Positions 1-8,398 of a stretch of DNA of 64,000 nucleotides are shown here, in pieces. The translations under genes were made by a program, and so were the position numbers. The stretch is from Parahaliea maris (GTDB taxonomy: Bacteria > Pseudomonadota > Gammaproteobacteria > Pseudomonadales > Halieaceae), in NCBI RefSeq assembly GCF_008064665.1, contig NZ_VRZA01000001.1, positions 950,170 to 1,014,169 of the forward strand. Reading direction: 5' to 3'. Each line of letters begins with the position of its first letter. The first letter of the stretch is position 1. The notes beneath the pieces are model-generated. The model searched no databases, was not told where the DNA came from, and worked only from the letters and a program-made list of their open reading frames with translations.

Positions 1-1
1 C

Positions 2-586
2 AGAGTTAGCGCGATAGAAAGGGATCCACATGTATGTAGGTTCTTACGCCAGGTGGTTGAGATTAATGCTACAGAGACAGACGACGTGGTTGGTGAGCTG
101 CAGAACGACAACAAAAAATACGACGCTATCATACTTTGGCACAGTCTAGAGCACCTAGCAAAACCGTGGATTGTTATTCAGCAAGCATCACATAGATTGA
201 AAGTTAACGGCATTCTAATAATTGGGATTCCTAATATTACCAGCACACAAGCCGAGCTTTTGGGGGCAAAGTGGCTGCATTTGGATGCACCGCGACACCT
301 CTACTTTTGGTCTCCCAGAGGTCTAAGGAAACTGGGAATGAAAAACGGCTTATCAGTTTTAGAATTACACACTAGAGACAGATTAAGCCGCGTACTTGAA
401 AGAAACGCTTGGCAACATAGAATACAAGGAATCATTGGGAACAGATTCACTAGGATATTCTTATCTTTAATTGCCCCACCGCTACTCTCTCTATTTTTTT
501 TGAAAAATGGCGGGGCAGGAATTACTGTTGTTTTTAGAAACGACGGACCCGCTGATCCCACGGAAAGAAAATGCGACGCTCCCTAA
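2..586 (+). CDS. SAM-dependent methyltransferase, 5' end missing
   Basis: The reading frame is open to the window edge, so the N-terminus with the glycine-rich SAM motif lies outside; about 194 residues remain. The visible part fits a class I methyltransferase of the Methyltransf_23 type: a YDAIILWHSLEHL segment (motif II region, the EHL typical of sugar or lipid methyltransferases), then a strand with NGILIIGIPN and a DAPRHLYFWSP segment common in polysaccharide-cluster members. The stop overlaps the start of the flippase gene by 16 bases, so it belongs to the same operon. It probably methylates a glycan or a nucleotide sugar, but the substrate cannot be read. The DNA is clearly AT-richer than the window beyond 5 kb. 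Confidence 0.8.
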   Translation, partial: RVSAIERDPHVCRFLRQVVEINATETDDVVGELQNDNKKYDAIILWHSLEHLAKPWIVIQQASHRLKVNGILIIGIPNITSTQAELLGAKWLHLDAPRHLYFWSPRGLRKLGMKNGLSVLELHTRDRLSRVLERNAWQHRIQGIIGNRFTRIFLSLIAPPLLSLFFLKNGGAGITVVFRNDGPADPTERKCDAP

Positions 587-2082
587 CACTTAACATCTGT
601 TCAAGTATTATTGGAAGAATTTTTTCCGTTGCGTTGATGTTCATTTTTACACCGATTTATATTGAACTTCTAGGGATCGAATCATACGGCCTAATTGGAT
701 TTTATACTACGATACTCGCGAGCATTGCGTTTTTGGATCAAGCGTTAAACCCTTTAATATCCCGTTACTTCGCTCAAGCGTCAAACAAAGATACTCCTTT
801 ATCTAATTTGTGGAATGCTTTTCGCACACTGGAAGCCTTAGTTCTCTTTGCGAGTGTACTCTTGGCGACGGTTTTAGCATTATCCGCACCGTGGTTATCG
901 AGCAACTTCACTCAAGGAACAACCGTTTCAAATCCGCAATCATTACGGGCCATACAATTAATGGGACTAATGGTTGCCGTCCAATGGCCTTCATCTTTTT
1001 ACAGCGCAGCGCTTTCAGGTATGGGTGAGCAAGTAGCGCTAAATAGCGTTCGTGTACTTACAGCGGTCCTGCAGTGGTTTGGGGGCGCTCTTGTGCTAGC
1101 TGCATTATCGAACGAAATTCAAAGTTTATTTTTATGGCATGCAGCCTGCTTTGCTTTGCTCTCATCTCTTCTGAGAGTTCGGGTCAAACAATGTGTTCAA
1201 CCCAATAAAACTAGGTTCCAGTGGAATCAAGAAGTACTGCGCCAAAGTTGGCGATTTTCAATAGGCACTTTAGCTATAGGATTTACAGGTACATTACTCA
1301 CTCAATCCGATAAATTTCTTGTTGCAAAGTTCACGTCGCTCTCCAGTTTCGCTGCTTATAGTCTTTCTTTCACACTAGCATCGGTTGTTAGTGTTTTGAT
1401 TGTGCAGCCCGCACTTATTGTTGCATATCCTCACTTTACACAATTAGCTACTGCTGGAATGAAAGACGCGCTCGCAAAGGAGTATCGCAGGTGGACTCAA
1501 CTTACGGTCTTCGTAACACTGCCACCAGTTGGAGCGTTAGTTTTCTACGGAGAGGATATCGCTGCTTGGTGGCTAGGCACTAAAGGGGGGGATACCCCAC
1601 AGGAGATTGGCGCTTTACTACCTTGGATTGCACTTGGCACCATGTTGAATGTACTAATGGTGCTGCCCTACACTCTACAGTTGGCACACAGTTGGGCAAA
1701 ACTCTCGGCATATAAAAATCTTTTGATCCTGCCATTCTTTCTCATAGCTTTATGGTATGGAATTCCTCACTCGGGACCTATTGTCGGAGCATGGGCTTGG
1801 CTCGCTATCAATGTGCTCTACTTTGCTTTTGAAGTCCCGATAATGCATCGTCGTTTACTACAACACGCTCTATATCCTTGGTGGGTTTTCGATACAACAC
1901 TTCCCTGCGTATTGGGGCTTCTAATTTTTTACACACTCAATATTGTGCTTTATTCGTGGGCTGGGGTTTCTCCACTTATTACTTGCCTGGCGAGTATTGT
2001 GCTTGTACTTTTGTCCACCGCATCAATCTTGCCTGCTTGTAGGGAGTTACTACATACAGCTAAACGTTCAGTCCGGTACTAA
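571..2082 (+). CDS. Wzx-type polysaccharide/O-antigen flippase
   Basis: A 503-residue protein made almost entirely of hydrophobic helices (about 12-14 predicted by eye), starting MRRSLTLNICSSIIGRIFS. The length, the N-terminal helix pattern and the YIELLGIESYGLIGFY segment fit MATE/Wzx-like oligosaccharide flippases, which move undecaprenyl-linked glycan units across the inner membrane. It overlaps the upstream methyltransferase by 16 bases and lies between it and two glycosyltransferases, the usual setting for a Wzx/Wzy-dependent surface polysaccharide. Low GC and codon use like its neighbours suggest horizontal acquisition of the whole cluster. No Wzy polymerase is visible; it could lie upstream of the window. 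Confidence 0.85.
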   Translation: MRRSLTLNICSSIIGRIFSVALMFIFTPIYIELLGIESYGLIGFYTTILASIAFLDQALNPLISRYFAQASNKDTPLSNLWNAFRTLEALVLFASVLLATVLALSAPWLSSNFTQGTTVSNPQSLRAIQLMGLMVAVQWPSSFYSAALSGMGEQVALNSVRVLTAVLQWFGGALVLAALSNEIQSLFLWHAACFALLSSLLRVRVKQCVQPNKTRFQWNQEVLRQSWRFSIGTLAIGFTGTLLTQSDKFLVAKFTSLSSFAAYSLSFTLASVVSVLIVQPALIVAYPHFTQLATAGMKDALAKEYRRWTQLTVFVTLPPVGALVFYGEDIAAWWLGTKGGDTPQEIGALLPWIALGTMLNVLMVLPYTLQLAHSWAKLSAYKNLLILPFFLIALWYGIPHSGPIVGAWAWLAINVLYFAFEVPIMHRRLLQHALYPWWVFDTTLPCVLGLLIFYTLNIVLYSWAGVSPLITCLASIVLVLLSTASILPACRELLHTAKRSVRY

Positions 2083-2167
2083 TATGCATTGGACTATTCA
2101 TACCCATTTTTTAATCCAGTGCTGTTAACACATCAAAAGTCCTAGACCAATCTTTGCGGGAGTACAT

Positions 2168-3334
2168 TTGAACGATAATTCAAAATTCTATCGACTTTGC
2201 GTCTTCGGCAGCTATGTGGACTCCGAGTATTATGCACGAAATCGTGTACTAATAGACGCGCTAAGTCAGTCCTCTATTGAAGTAATTGAAGTTCGAGCCG
2301 CTAAAAGCAGCAAACATCAAAGTAACCAGGAAAAGCTCTCTTCCGTCCGGGGGCTCGTTCGCACAATAATACAATTATTTGTAGATGCAGCTTTCCTTCT
2401 CCGACAGCGTAGATGTCTTTCCCGTAGTAATTTATTCTTCGTTCCTTATCCTGCTTATTTGGATCTACTTTTACTTAGGTACCTGCTGAGAAAGCGGAAT
2501 CGGGAAGACTACAAAATAATCGTAGATGCGTTTCTTTGTTTGCAAGACACGCTTGTCAGTGATCGCAAGATGATTAGTCCCGGGAGCATTCTAGACAAAA
2601 CGGTAAGCTGGCTGGAAGGTGAAACTTTAAAGGTGCCCGATCTCGTTTTTATAGATACTTCTCAGCATAAAGCACTTTTACAACGCATGTACGGTATTGA
2701 ACCTCACCGTCTGGCGACTATTCCCGTGGGTATTGATGAGTCAGTTTGGCACCCACTCCCACAGCCTATTTTTTCCGGCACATTTTATTGTTTATTTTGG
2801 GGCACCTTCATACCTTTGCATGGTATTGAAACAATAATTAAGGCGGCAGCTCTAGTCCAAATCGGCCATCCAAATATCGAGTTTATAATCATCGGTGACG
2901 GACAGACAGCGAACACGGTAGCTGAACTGATTGCAGCGCTGGATGTTACAAATATCACATGGCATCGAGCGATCCTTCCCGGACAAATGCTGGTACAGCA
3001 TCTTGAAAGTGCACACTGCGTATTAGGCATATTTGGGGATTCGGACAAAGCCGGGAATGTGGTGCCCTACAAGGCCCATCAAACCTTGGCAGCCAACCGA
3101 ATTCTGATCACACGGTCAGGTCCGGCCTTGTCAGCTCTGACTCACGACAAAGATATTCCTGGACTCGTTCTCATACCCCCAGGGGATCCACAGTCGTTAG
3201 CCACTGCCATCCACGACATTTATGTAAAGTATCCTTCATTATCATCCTTTGTAGAGACTCGAAAACTATATGACCAACACTTAAGTCAGAGGATGGTTTA
3301 TAGCGCAGTTGCTGACGAAGTAGCGAAACTATGA
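2168..3334 (+). CDS. Glycosyltransferase, GT-B fold (GT4-like)
   Basis: A 388-residue cytosolic protein with a TTG start preceded by a GGGAG at about 2157. The C-terminal half carries the GT-B nucleotide-sugar domain: FYCLFWGTFIPLHGIETII (start of the donor domain, about residues 205-225), IEFIIIGDGQT, and a segment ending VVPYKAHQTLAANRILITR that corresponds to the E-x7-E region, with K/Q variation. It transfers a sugar to the growing glycan repeat unit; donor and linkage are unknown. The stop overlaps the next start by 4 bases, so the two transferases are translationally coupled. An 85-base gap separates it from the flippase. Confidence 0.8.
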   Translation: MNDNSKFYRLCVFGSYVDSEYYARNRVLIDALSQSSIEVIEVRAAKSSKHQSNQEKLSSVRGLVRTIIQLFVDAAFLLRQRRCLSRSNLFFVPYPAYLDLLLLRYLLRKRNREDYKIIVDAFLCLQDTLVSDRKMISPGSILDKTVSWLEGETLKVPDLVFIDTSQHKALLQRMYGIEPHRLATIPVGIDESVWHPLPQPIFSGTFYCLFWGTFIPLHGIETIIKAAALVQIGHPNIEFIIIGDGQTANTVAELIAALDVTNITWHRAILPGQMLVQHLESAHCVLGIFGDSDKAGNVVPYKAHQTLAANRILITRSGPALSALTHDKDIPGLVLIPPGDPQSLATAIHDIYVKYPSLSSFVETRKLYDQHLSQRMVYSAVADEVAKL

Positions 3335-4287
3335 AAGATCAAAACATTTTTATTACGCTGGCCACCTTCAACGGAGAGCGCTATCTCAGAGAGCAAATCA
3401 GAAGCATTCAGCAACAAACGCTAACAAACTGGACGCTACTGATTTCTGATGATGGATCGAACGATGAGACACTTAAGATCTTGGGCGATCTGGCTCAAAA
3501 TGACAGCCGAATAGTTATACTTCCACGCAGGACCGGCGCACCGGGACATGCCTCGAACTTTGAACACTTGCTGATGCATGCTGTACAAGCTCATGCAAAG
3601 TTTATTTTTTTGGCTGACCAAGATGACATCTGGGCGACTAGTAAGCTTGAGATGATGTTGGCATCCTCCTGTATATCTGGGGCAAATTACACAAGCGTTT
3701 TTTCTGATCTGGAAATCATAGATAGTTACGGAAGACCAAAAGGCAGTTTCATGCAGTACACCGGTTTGGACGGCATGCATGACTTGAACGGCCTGCTACG
3801 CCAAAATTTTGTGGTCGGATGTTCACTAATGATCAAAAGTGAAATTCTAGAATTGGCACTACCGTTTCCGAAGGATCTCGAAAACCATGACTGGTGGCTG
3901 GCAATGTGTGCAGCCTCGCTCGGACAGTTAAAGTATTTGCCTGAAAGATTAGTCAATTATCGCCAGCATGGACATAACACAATTGGTGCGGAAATCTCCC
4001 TGAGAAGACTGTCAAAACTACGTTACATCTTAAATAGGCAACGGCGAGTTCTGGACAACAAGATAATTAACATTGCTGAGTTAATAGGTCGCCTTCAAAA
4101 AAACCGTCTCCCGGTACCTGAAGTACTTTACTCTTGGCTCAAACAAGTTTCACCTGGTGGAGAGTGGCGCGCCGCTTGGCGGCTATTGAAGAGTGAATTC
4201 AAACCTAAATCGAAAGTACTGCTTTGCCTACAGCTACTGGCTCTAACTCCCTTGACCGGGACTAAGCGGAGTATATTTTACATATGA
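3331..4287 (+). CDS. Family 2 glycosyltransferase (rhamnosyltransferase-like)
   Basis: A 318-residue GT-A protein. ITLATFNGERYLREQIRSI at the N-terminus, then LLISDDGSNDET (nucleotide-binding DD) and FLADQDDIW (metal-binding DxD-type motif) are characteristic of the GT2 subgroup that includes alpha-1,3-rhamnosyltransferases. ENHDWWLAM near residue 190 and YRQHGHNTIGA near 212 also fit that subgroup. It ends the polysaccharide cluster. The ATGA overlap with the preceding transferase implies co-translation. The exact sugar is not determinable from sequence alone. Confidence 0.85.
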   Translation: MKDQNIFITLATFNGERYLREQIRSIQQQTLTNWTLLISDDGSNDETLKILGDLAQNDSRIVILPRRTGAPGHASNFEHLLMHAVQAHAKFIFLADQDDIWATSKLEMMLASSCISGANYTSVFSDLEIIDSYGRPKGSFMQYTGLDGMHDLNGLLRQNFVVGCSLMIKSEILELALPFPKDLENHDWWLAMCAASLGQLKYLPERLVNYRQHGHNTIGAEISLRRLSKLRYILNRQRRVLDNKIINIAELIGRLQKNRLPVPEVLYSWLKQVSPGGEWRAAWRLLKSEFKPKSKVLLCLQLLALTPLTGTKRSIFYI

Positions 4288-4394
4288 AGATGCCGTATTG
4301 AATGAGAAATCTCACTGACACTCCATGGGAGATTGGCTAGCACAGATACCTGAAGCCATATAATAGACTTGGAAATTCTCTCCGCCGAAATTGG

Positions 4395-4420
4395 TATAAT
4401 CGAGTTACATTATCAGGAGA
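4395..4420 (+). promoter_or_regulatory. Extended -10 promoter and RBS of xseB-ispA
   Basis: TGGTATAAT forms an extended -10 element with TATAAT at 4395-4400. No good -35 is seen 17 bases upstream, which extended -10 promoters can tolerate. AGGAGA at 4415-4420 is the ribosome binding site, 6 bases before the xseB ATG. The rest of the 139-base gap after the glycosyltransferase holds nothing recognisable. Confidence 0.6.
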
Positions 4421-4426
4421 GCCACT

Positions 4427-4642
4427 ATGGCGACAAAAAAGACAACTCAAACCTTCGCTGAAAACCTCGCTTCAATTGAGCAAATTGTCGCCACACTTGA
4501 AGACACAGGCACCTCTCTAGAAGCTTCCATGGAGGAGTTTCAACGCGGAATCCAACTGGTGCGAGTTACACAAACGGAGCTTTCGGCGATGGAACAAAAA
4601 ATATGCGAACTACTAATTGACGAAAATTCCACAGTATCTTGA
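4427..4642 (+). CDS. xseB: Exodeoxyribonuclease VII small subunit
   Basis: A 71-residue protein with the XseB helical hairpin: FAENLASIEQIVATLE, then a LEASMEEFQRGIQL segment. It is the small subunit that assembles with XseA to degrade single-stranded DNA in the cytoplasm. The length is normal (70-80 residues). It sits 16 bases before ispA, the usual order. The codon use is AT-richer than in the genes downstream, as in the adjacent polysaccharide cluster. Confidence 0.92.
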   Translation: MATKKTTQTFAENLASIEQIVATLEDTGTSLEASMEEFQRGIQLVRVTQTELSAMEQKICELLIDENSTVS

Positions 4643-4658
4643 CCAGGAACCCAGTTAG

Positions 4659-5543
4659 GTGTCCAATCATCTTGAACAGCAGTTAGACGAGATTCGCCGC
4701 GCAGCTAGCGGACATATCAAATCTCTGCCGGAAAACACGGCCATGGTTCCACCATCATTGGCTGAACCGTTTGCCTATGCTGCAGACATGGGCGGCAAAC
4801 TCGTGCGGCCAGCGTTGTTCCATGCCACAGCTATCAGCATTTCCGGGTGCTGCAAACATAGCCCTACACCTCTCGCCCTCGAACTCATCCACACCTACTC
4901 CCTCATCCACGACGACCTCCCCGCCATGGATGACGACGACCTGCGCCGGGGCAAACCCACTCTGCACAGGGCCTTCGACGAGGCTACCGCCATCCTGGTG
5001 GGCGATGGCCTGCAGGCGCGGGCGTTCGAGCTGATCGCAGACGCTGATGATCTCTCGGCAGAACAGAAAGTCCGCATGATCAAGGTGCTGGCCGAGGCCT
5101 CAGGCTTTGCCGGCATGGTAGGCGGCCAATATGTCGATATCCAGTCCACCGGCAAGGCACTCACGCTGGAAGAACTCAAGGCCATGCACGCCATGAAAAC
5201 CGGTGCCCTGATCCGGGCTTCGGTAGCACTGGGCGGTATCGCTGGCGGGGCCACGGAGGAGCAACTGGCGGCTCTGGACCGCTATGCGGACAATATCGGC
5301 CTCGCCTTCCAGGTGGTGGACGACATTCTGGACGTGGAGGGCGACACGGAGACCCTCGGCAAAACCCAGGGCAAGGACGAGGCGGCCAACAAGGCGACCT
5401 ACGTCAAGTTGATGGGGCTGGAGGGCGCCAAGGCCGAGGCGGCGCGGTTGCTGGACGAGGCTCTGGCGGCGCTAGAAGGGTTTGGCGAGTCGGCGGACAT
5501 GTTGCGGGAACTGGCGCGGTATATCGTCGAACGGGACCGCTAG
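4659..5543 (+). CDS. ispA: Farnesyl diphosphate synthase (polyprenyl synthetase)
   Basis: A 294-residue prenyltransferase that condenses IPP with DMAPP/GPP to make farnesyl diphosphate. The first aspartate-rich motif DDLPAMDDDDLRRG (about 86-99) and the second DDILDVEGD (about 221-229) are intact, as are the GGKLVRP and KTGALIRAS segments. It starts with GTG, 16 bases after xseB. The order xseB-ispA is standard, but the usual next gene dxs is absent; the convergent ribA follows after 9 bases. Base composition changes inside the gene: the first 65 or so codons are AT-rich like the upstream cluster, the rest GC-rich. Confidence 0.95.
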   Translation: MSNHLEQQLDEIRRAASGHIKSLPENTAMVPPSLAEPFAYAADMGGKLVRPALFHATAISISGCCKHSPTPLALELIHTYSLIHDDLPAMDDDDLRRGKPTLHRAFDEATAILVGDGLQARAFELIADADDLSAEQKVRMIKVLAEASGFAGMVGGQYVDIQSTGKALTLEELKAMHAMKTGALIRASVALGGIAGGATEEQLAALDRYADNIGLAFQVVDDILDVEGDTETLGKTQGKDEAANKATYVKLMGLEGAKAEAARLLDEALAALEGFGESADMLRELARYIVERDR

Positions 5544-5552
5544 ACGACCGGC

Positions 5553-6143
<591 letters not shown>

Positions 6144-6176
6144 TCTGTGGGCCTTGCGGGTCAAAAAAGGGCGCCT

Positions 6177-6185
6177 ATTCTACCA
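6177..6185 (-). promoter_or_regulatory. Extended -10 box of ribA
   Basis: On the minus strand the sequence reads TGGTAGAAT, an extended -10 with a TAGAAT hexamer like the one before rpsF. It would start transcription near 6170 and supports the GTG start at 6143. No convincing -35 is seen. Confidence 0.4.
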
Positions 6186-6321
6186 CTTTGGCGCGCGGGT
6201 GCGAGTTATCGGAAATCAGGGGTATAGCGACTGAAATAGTTGCCAGAAGAGCGGCCGGATATGACGTGGTATTAACGGCGCCCAGGGCCTGCCCTGTCCA
6301 CTTGCCGATGGGGGGAGTATA

Positions 6322-6612
6322 GTGGCCGAAATCGCATTTGACACACTTAGGTACGCCCGCAAGCTCAAGGCAGTTGGGGTACCCGAGGAACAGGCAGAGG
6401 TCCAGGGGGAGGCTATGGCTGAGGCGTTTGGCTACTACATTGGCAATCTGGTGACCAAGGATTACCTGGACGCCCGCTTTGCCCAGCAAGACGCCAAACT
6501 GGACAAGCAGTTCGCCGAAATTCGCGCCCAGTTGCGCATGCATAACTGGATTTTTGCGATGCTGGCCGCGGCGGTCTTGCTGCCCGCTATAAAGGAGATG
6601 GTCATTCCCTGA
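6322..6612 (+). CDS. DUF1640/CCDC90-like small membrane-anchored protein, copy 1
   Basis: A 96-residue protein with GTG start after GGGGGAG. It begins MAEIAFDTLRYARKLKAVGV, the FDTL-x-A-R-x-L-x-A-G-V signature of bacterial DUF1640 (CCDC90-like) proteins. A short charged coiled-coil stretch follows (FAQQDAKLDKQFAEIRAQ), then one C-terminal membrane helix (WIFAMLAAAVLLPAIKEMV). A close paralogue lies at 7402-7722, and the two genes enclose a minus-strand aspartic protease. The similarity includes the bases just before the start codon, so this is a gene duplication. The cellular role of the family in bacteria is not established. Confidence 0.75.
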   Translation: MAEIAFDTLRYARKLKAVGVPEEQAEVQGEAMAEAFGYYIGNLVTKDYLDARFAQQDAKLDKQFAEIRAQLRMHNWIFAMLAAAVLLPAIKEMVIP

Positions 6613-6624
6613 CGCCCGCCCACG

Positions 6625-7263
6625 TCACCACTCCCTGCTCAACGACAGCACCCCGTTCTCCTCGCTCATCTTCACATGGCGCAGGTAGGTCATACCCAGC
6701 AGGATATCGCTGGGAAAAGCGCCTTCGGCCACAGTGGCCTGGACGTTGTCCACCCGGATGCCCCCCACGTCCACGCTGCGCAGATTCACGACCCACGCAG
6801 CGGTGACACCACTGGCGGTTTCCATCCGGGCGGGCTGGCCGCTGGCGTAGTCCACGCCCAGGCTTTTGGCGTGGGCGCTGTTCATCGCCACCACGTTGGC
6901 GCCGGTATCCACAATCACCTGCATCTGGCGGCCGTTGACGTGGGCGGTGGTGCGGTACTGCATGAGCGCATCCCGGGGGATGCTTACCACCCGGGTTTCG
7001 GGTGCCTTGTAGTTACTGGTGATGCGCTGGTGCATTTTCACGGTCTGCCGCTGGCCGTCCACCTCCACAACGGCAGCGTTGGCATCGGCGCTGATCAGTT
7101 TGACGCTGCCGTGGCTCTGGCCGGCGCGCAGGGTTTTACGGGTGCCGTCGATGGTGATCACGGCGGTATTGGGCAGCAAAGCCTCTACCACCAGGGAGGT
7201 CGCGTGGGCGGGCAACACCGCCAACATTAACCACCCCGCCAGAACGCGGGCCGCATTTTTCAT
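6625..7263 (-). CDS. Secreted retropepsin-like aspartic protease (TIGR02281 type)
   Basis: A 212-residue protein. The start at 7263 is chosen because a strong AGGTGAGG-type RBS lies just before it and a clean signal peptide follows (MKNAARVLAGWLMLAVLPAHA). After a short beta-rich N-terminal domain, the protease core starts near residue 105, with the catalytic VIVDTGANVVAMN (DTG) and a downstream ILLGMTYLRHV hydrophobic-glycine motif, as in clan AA single-domain proteases that work as dimers. It is predicted periplasmic. The frame continues upstream to 7473, but that extension overlaps the DUF1640-like gene and lacks coding character. The substrate is unknown. Confidence 0.8.
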   Translation of the reverse strand: MKNAARVLAGWLMLAVLPAHATSLVVEALLPNTAVITIDGTRKTLRAGQSHGSVKLISADANAAVVEVDGQRQTVKMHQRITSNYKAPETRVVSIPRDALMQYRTTAHVNGRQMQVIVDTGANVVAMNSAHAKSLGVDYASGQPARMETASGVTAAWVVNLRSVDVGGIRVDNVQATVAEGAFPSDILLGMTYLRHVKMSEENGVLSLSREW

Positions 7264-7401
7264 GCCCTCACCTCCCCGATTGCCATCAATTAAAACCAGT
7301 AAGCCCAGTTTAGCGGGTCTGATCAAGCCGGTGGCTGGTTTTGATGTGTACTTGCCAGTGTCCCGGTGCAAGGCTGTACGGAATATGGAAGGGGGCGTAG
7401 T

Positions 7402-7722
7402 ATGGCTGAAATTGCATTTGATACCCTCCAGTGCGCCAGGCGCCTCAAACAGGCCGGTGTACCGGAGGAGCAAGCCGAAGTACAGGCGGAGCTTATGGGT
7501 CAGGCGTTCGGGTATTACGTTGGCGAAATCGTCACCAAGGACTATTTCGAGGCCACTCTTAACGCGCGATTCGCCCAGCAGGATGCGCGTATCGAAGCCC
7601 TGTTCTCAGTCCAGGAGAAGCGTTTTGCCGCCATCGAATCCCAACTCAAACTGCATAACTGGATACTGGCGCTCCTAACGGCGGTGATCCTGCTGCCAAC
7701 CGTCAAGAGCCTATTACCCTGA
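7402..7722 (+). CDS. DUF1640/CCDC90-like small membrane-anchored protein, copy 2
   Basis: A 106-residue paralogue of the 6322-6612 protein. The first 50 residues are nearly collinear (MAEIAFDTLQCARRLKQAGV, VPEEQAEVQAE, FGYYVGEIVTKDYFEA). The coiled-coil part is about 10 residues longer than in copy 1, and a C-terminal helix follows (WILALLTAVILLPTVKSLL). The ATG at 7402 is chosen over an upstream ATG at 7366 because it aligns with the start of copy 1 and has a GGGGGCG just before it. It ends 17 bases before the convergent pgpA. Confidence 0.75.
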   Translation: MAEIAFDTLQCARRLKQAGVPEEQAEVQAELMGQAFGYYVGEIVTKDYFEATLNARFAQQDARIEALFSVQEKRFAAIESQLKLHNWILALLTAVILLPTVKSLLP

Positions 7723-7739
7723 TTCACTGACCGCTCTGA

Positions 7740-8210
7740 TTATGCGGCCAGCCACCAGGCCAGGCCCTGCAAACACCCCCACGCCATCACCCCCGCCACC
7801 ACGTCATCGATCATAATCCCCAGCCCGCCGTGCACCCGCCGGTCCAGCCAGCCGATAGGCCAGGGTTTGAGGATGTCGAACAGACGGAACAGGACGAAGC
7901 CCGCCACTATCCACAACCAACCTGCCGGGGCTAACCACATGGTGATCCAGTAGCCCACGAATTCGTCCCAGACGATGCCAGGGTGGTCGTGTACGCCGAG
8001 GTCACGGCTGGTGCGGTCGCAGAGGTAAACGCCAATGGCGAAGCTGAGGACCACAAAAACGCTGTAGGCCGGCAGGGGTAGCTGGGCGGCCAGCAGGTAG
8101 AGGGGAACCGCGGCCAGGGTGCCGAAGGTGCCGGGCGCTTTGGGGGCAAGGCCGGATCCGAGGCCGAAGGCGAGGAAGTGGATGGGGGATGTGAGGTTGG
8201 GTTTGGGCAC
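7740..8210 (-). CDS. pgpA: Phosphatidylglycerophosphatase A
   Basis: A 156-residue integral inner-membrane phosphatase that removes the 3-phosphate of phosphatidylglycerophosphate in phosphatidylglycerol synthesis. The N-terminal FGLGSGLAPKAPGTFGTLAA and the DHPGIVWDEFVGYW segment are hallmark PgpA motifs, and there are three to four membrane helices. It follows thiL in the same direction, as in Pseudomonas-like rib-nusB-thiL-pgpA blocks, but a 188-base gap with a palindromic repeat lies between them. Confidence 0.93.
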   Translation of the reverse strand: MPKPNLTSPIHFLAFGLGSGLAPKAPGTFGTLAAVPLYLLAAQLPLPAYSVFVVLSFAIGVYLCDRTSRDLGVHDHPGIVWDEFVGYWITMWLAPAGWLWIVAGFVLFRLFDILKPWPIGWLDRRVHGGLGIMIDDVVAGVMAWGCLQGLAWWLAA

Positions 8211-8237
8211 GGCTCTAGGGCTTGTCTCAGTGGTTTA

Positions 8238-8364
8238 AATGGATCCCCGCCAAAAGCATGCGGGGATGACGGAGGCAGGCTTGCGGGGATGACTCTGATA
8301 AACTGCCCGGGGTGACGGGAGTACCCTCCGAGTCACCCCCGAGTGCTTTTGTCGGGGGTCCATT
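8238..8364. repeat. Palindromic MITE-like intergenic repeat
   Basis: The 188-base gap between thiL and pgpA is largely filled by one imperfect palindrome. The outer arms are AATGGATCCCCGCCAAAAGC at 8238-8257 and its reverse complement at 8345-8364, matching at 18 of 20 positions. Inside lie GCGGGGATGAC (twice, near 8260 and 8283) and an opposing GTCACCCCCGA. The whole could fold into a hairpin of about 127 bases in DNA or RNA. It has no coding potential, and no transposase is nearby. Confidence 0.75.
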
Positions 8365-8398
8365 GTAGTCCTGTTCAACAAAACCGATGCACCCAATC

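Noticed and set aside
6625..7473. Longer form of the aspartic protease starting at 7473
   Set aside because: The extra 70 residues overlap the DUF1640-like gene in antisense; the internal ATG at 7263 has a strong RBS and a signal peptide.
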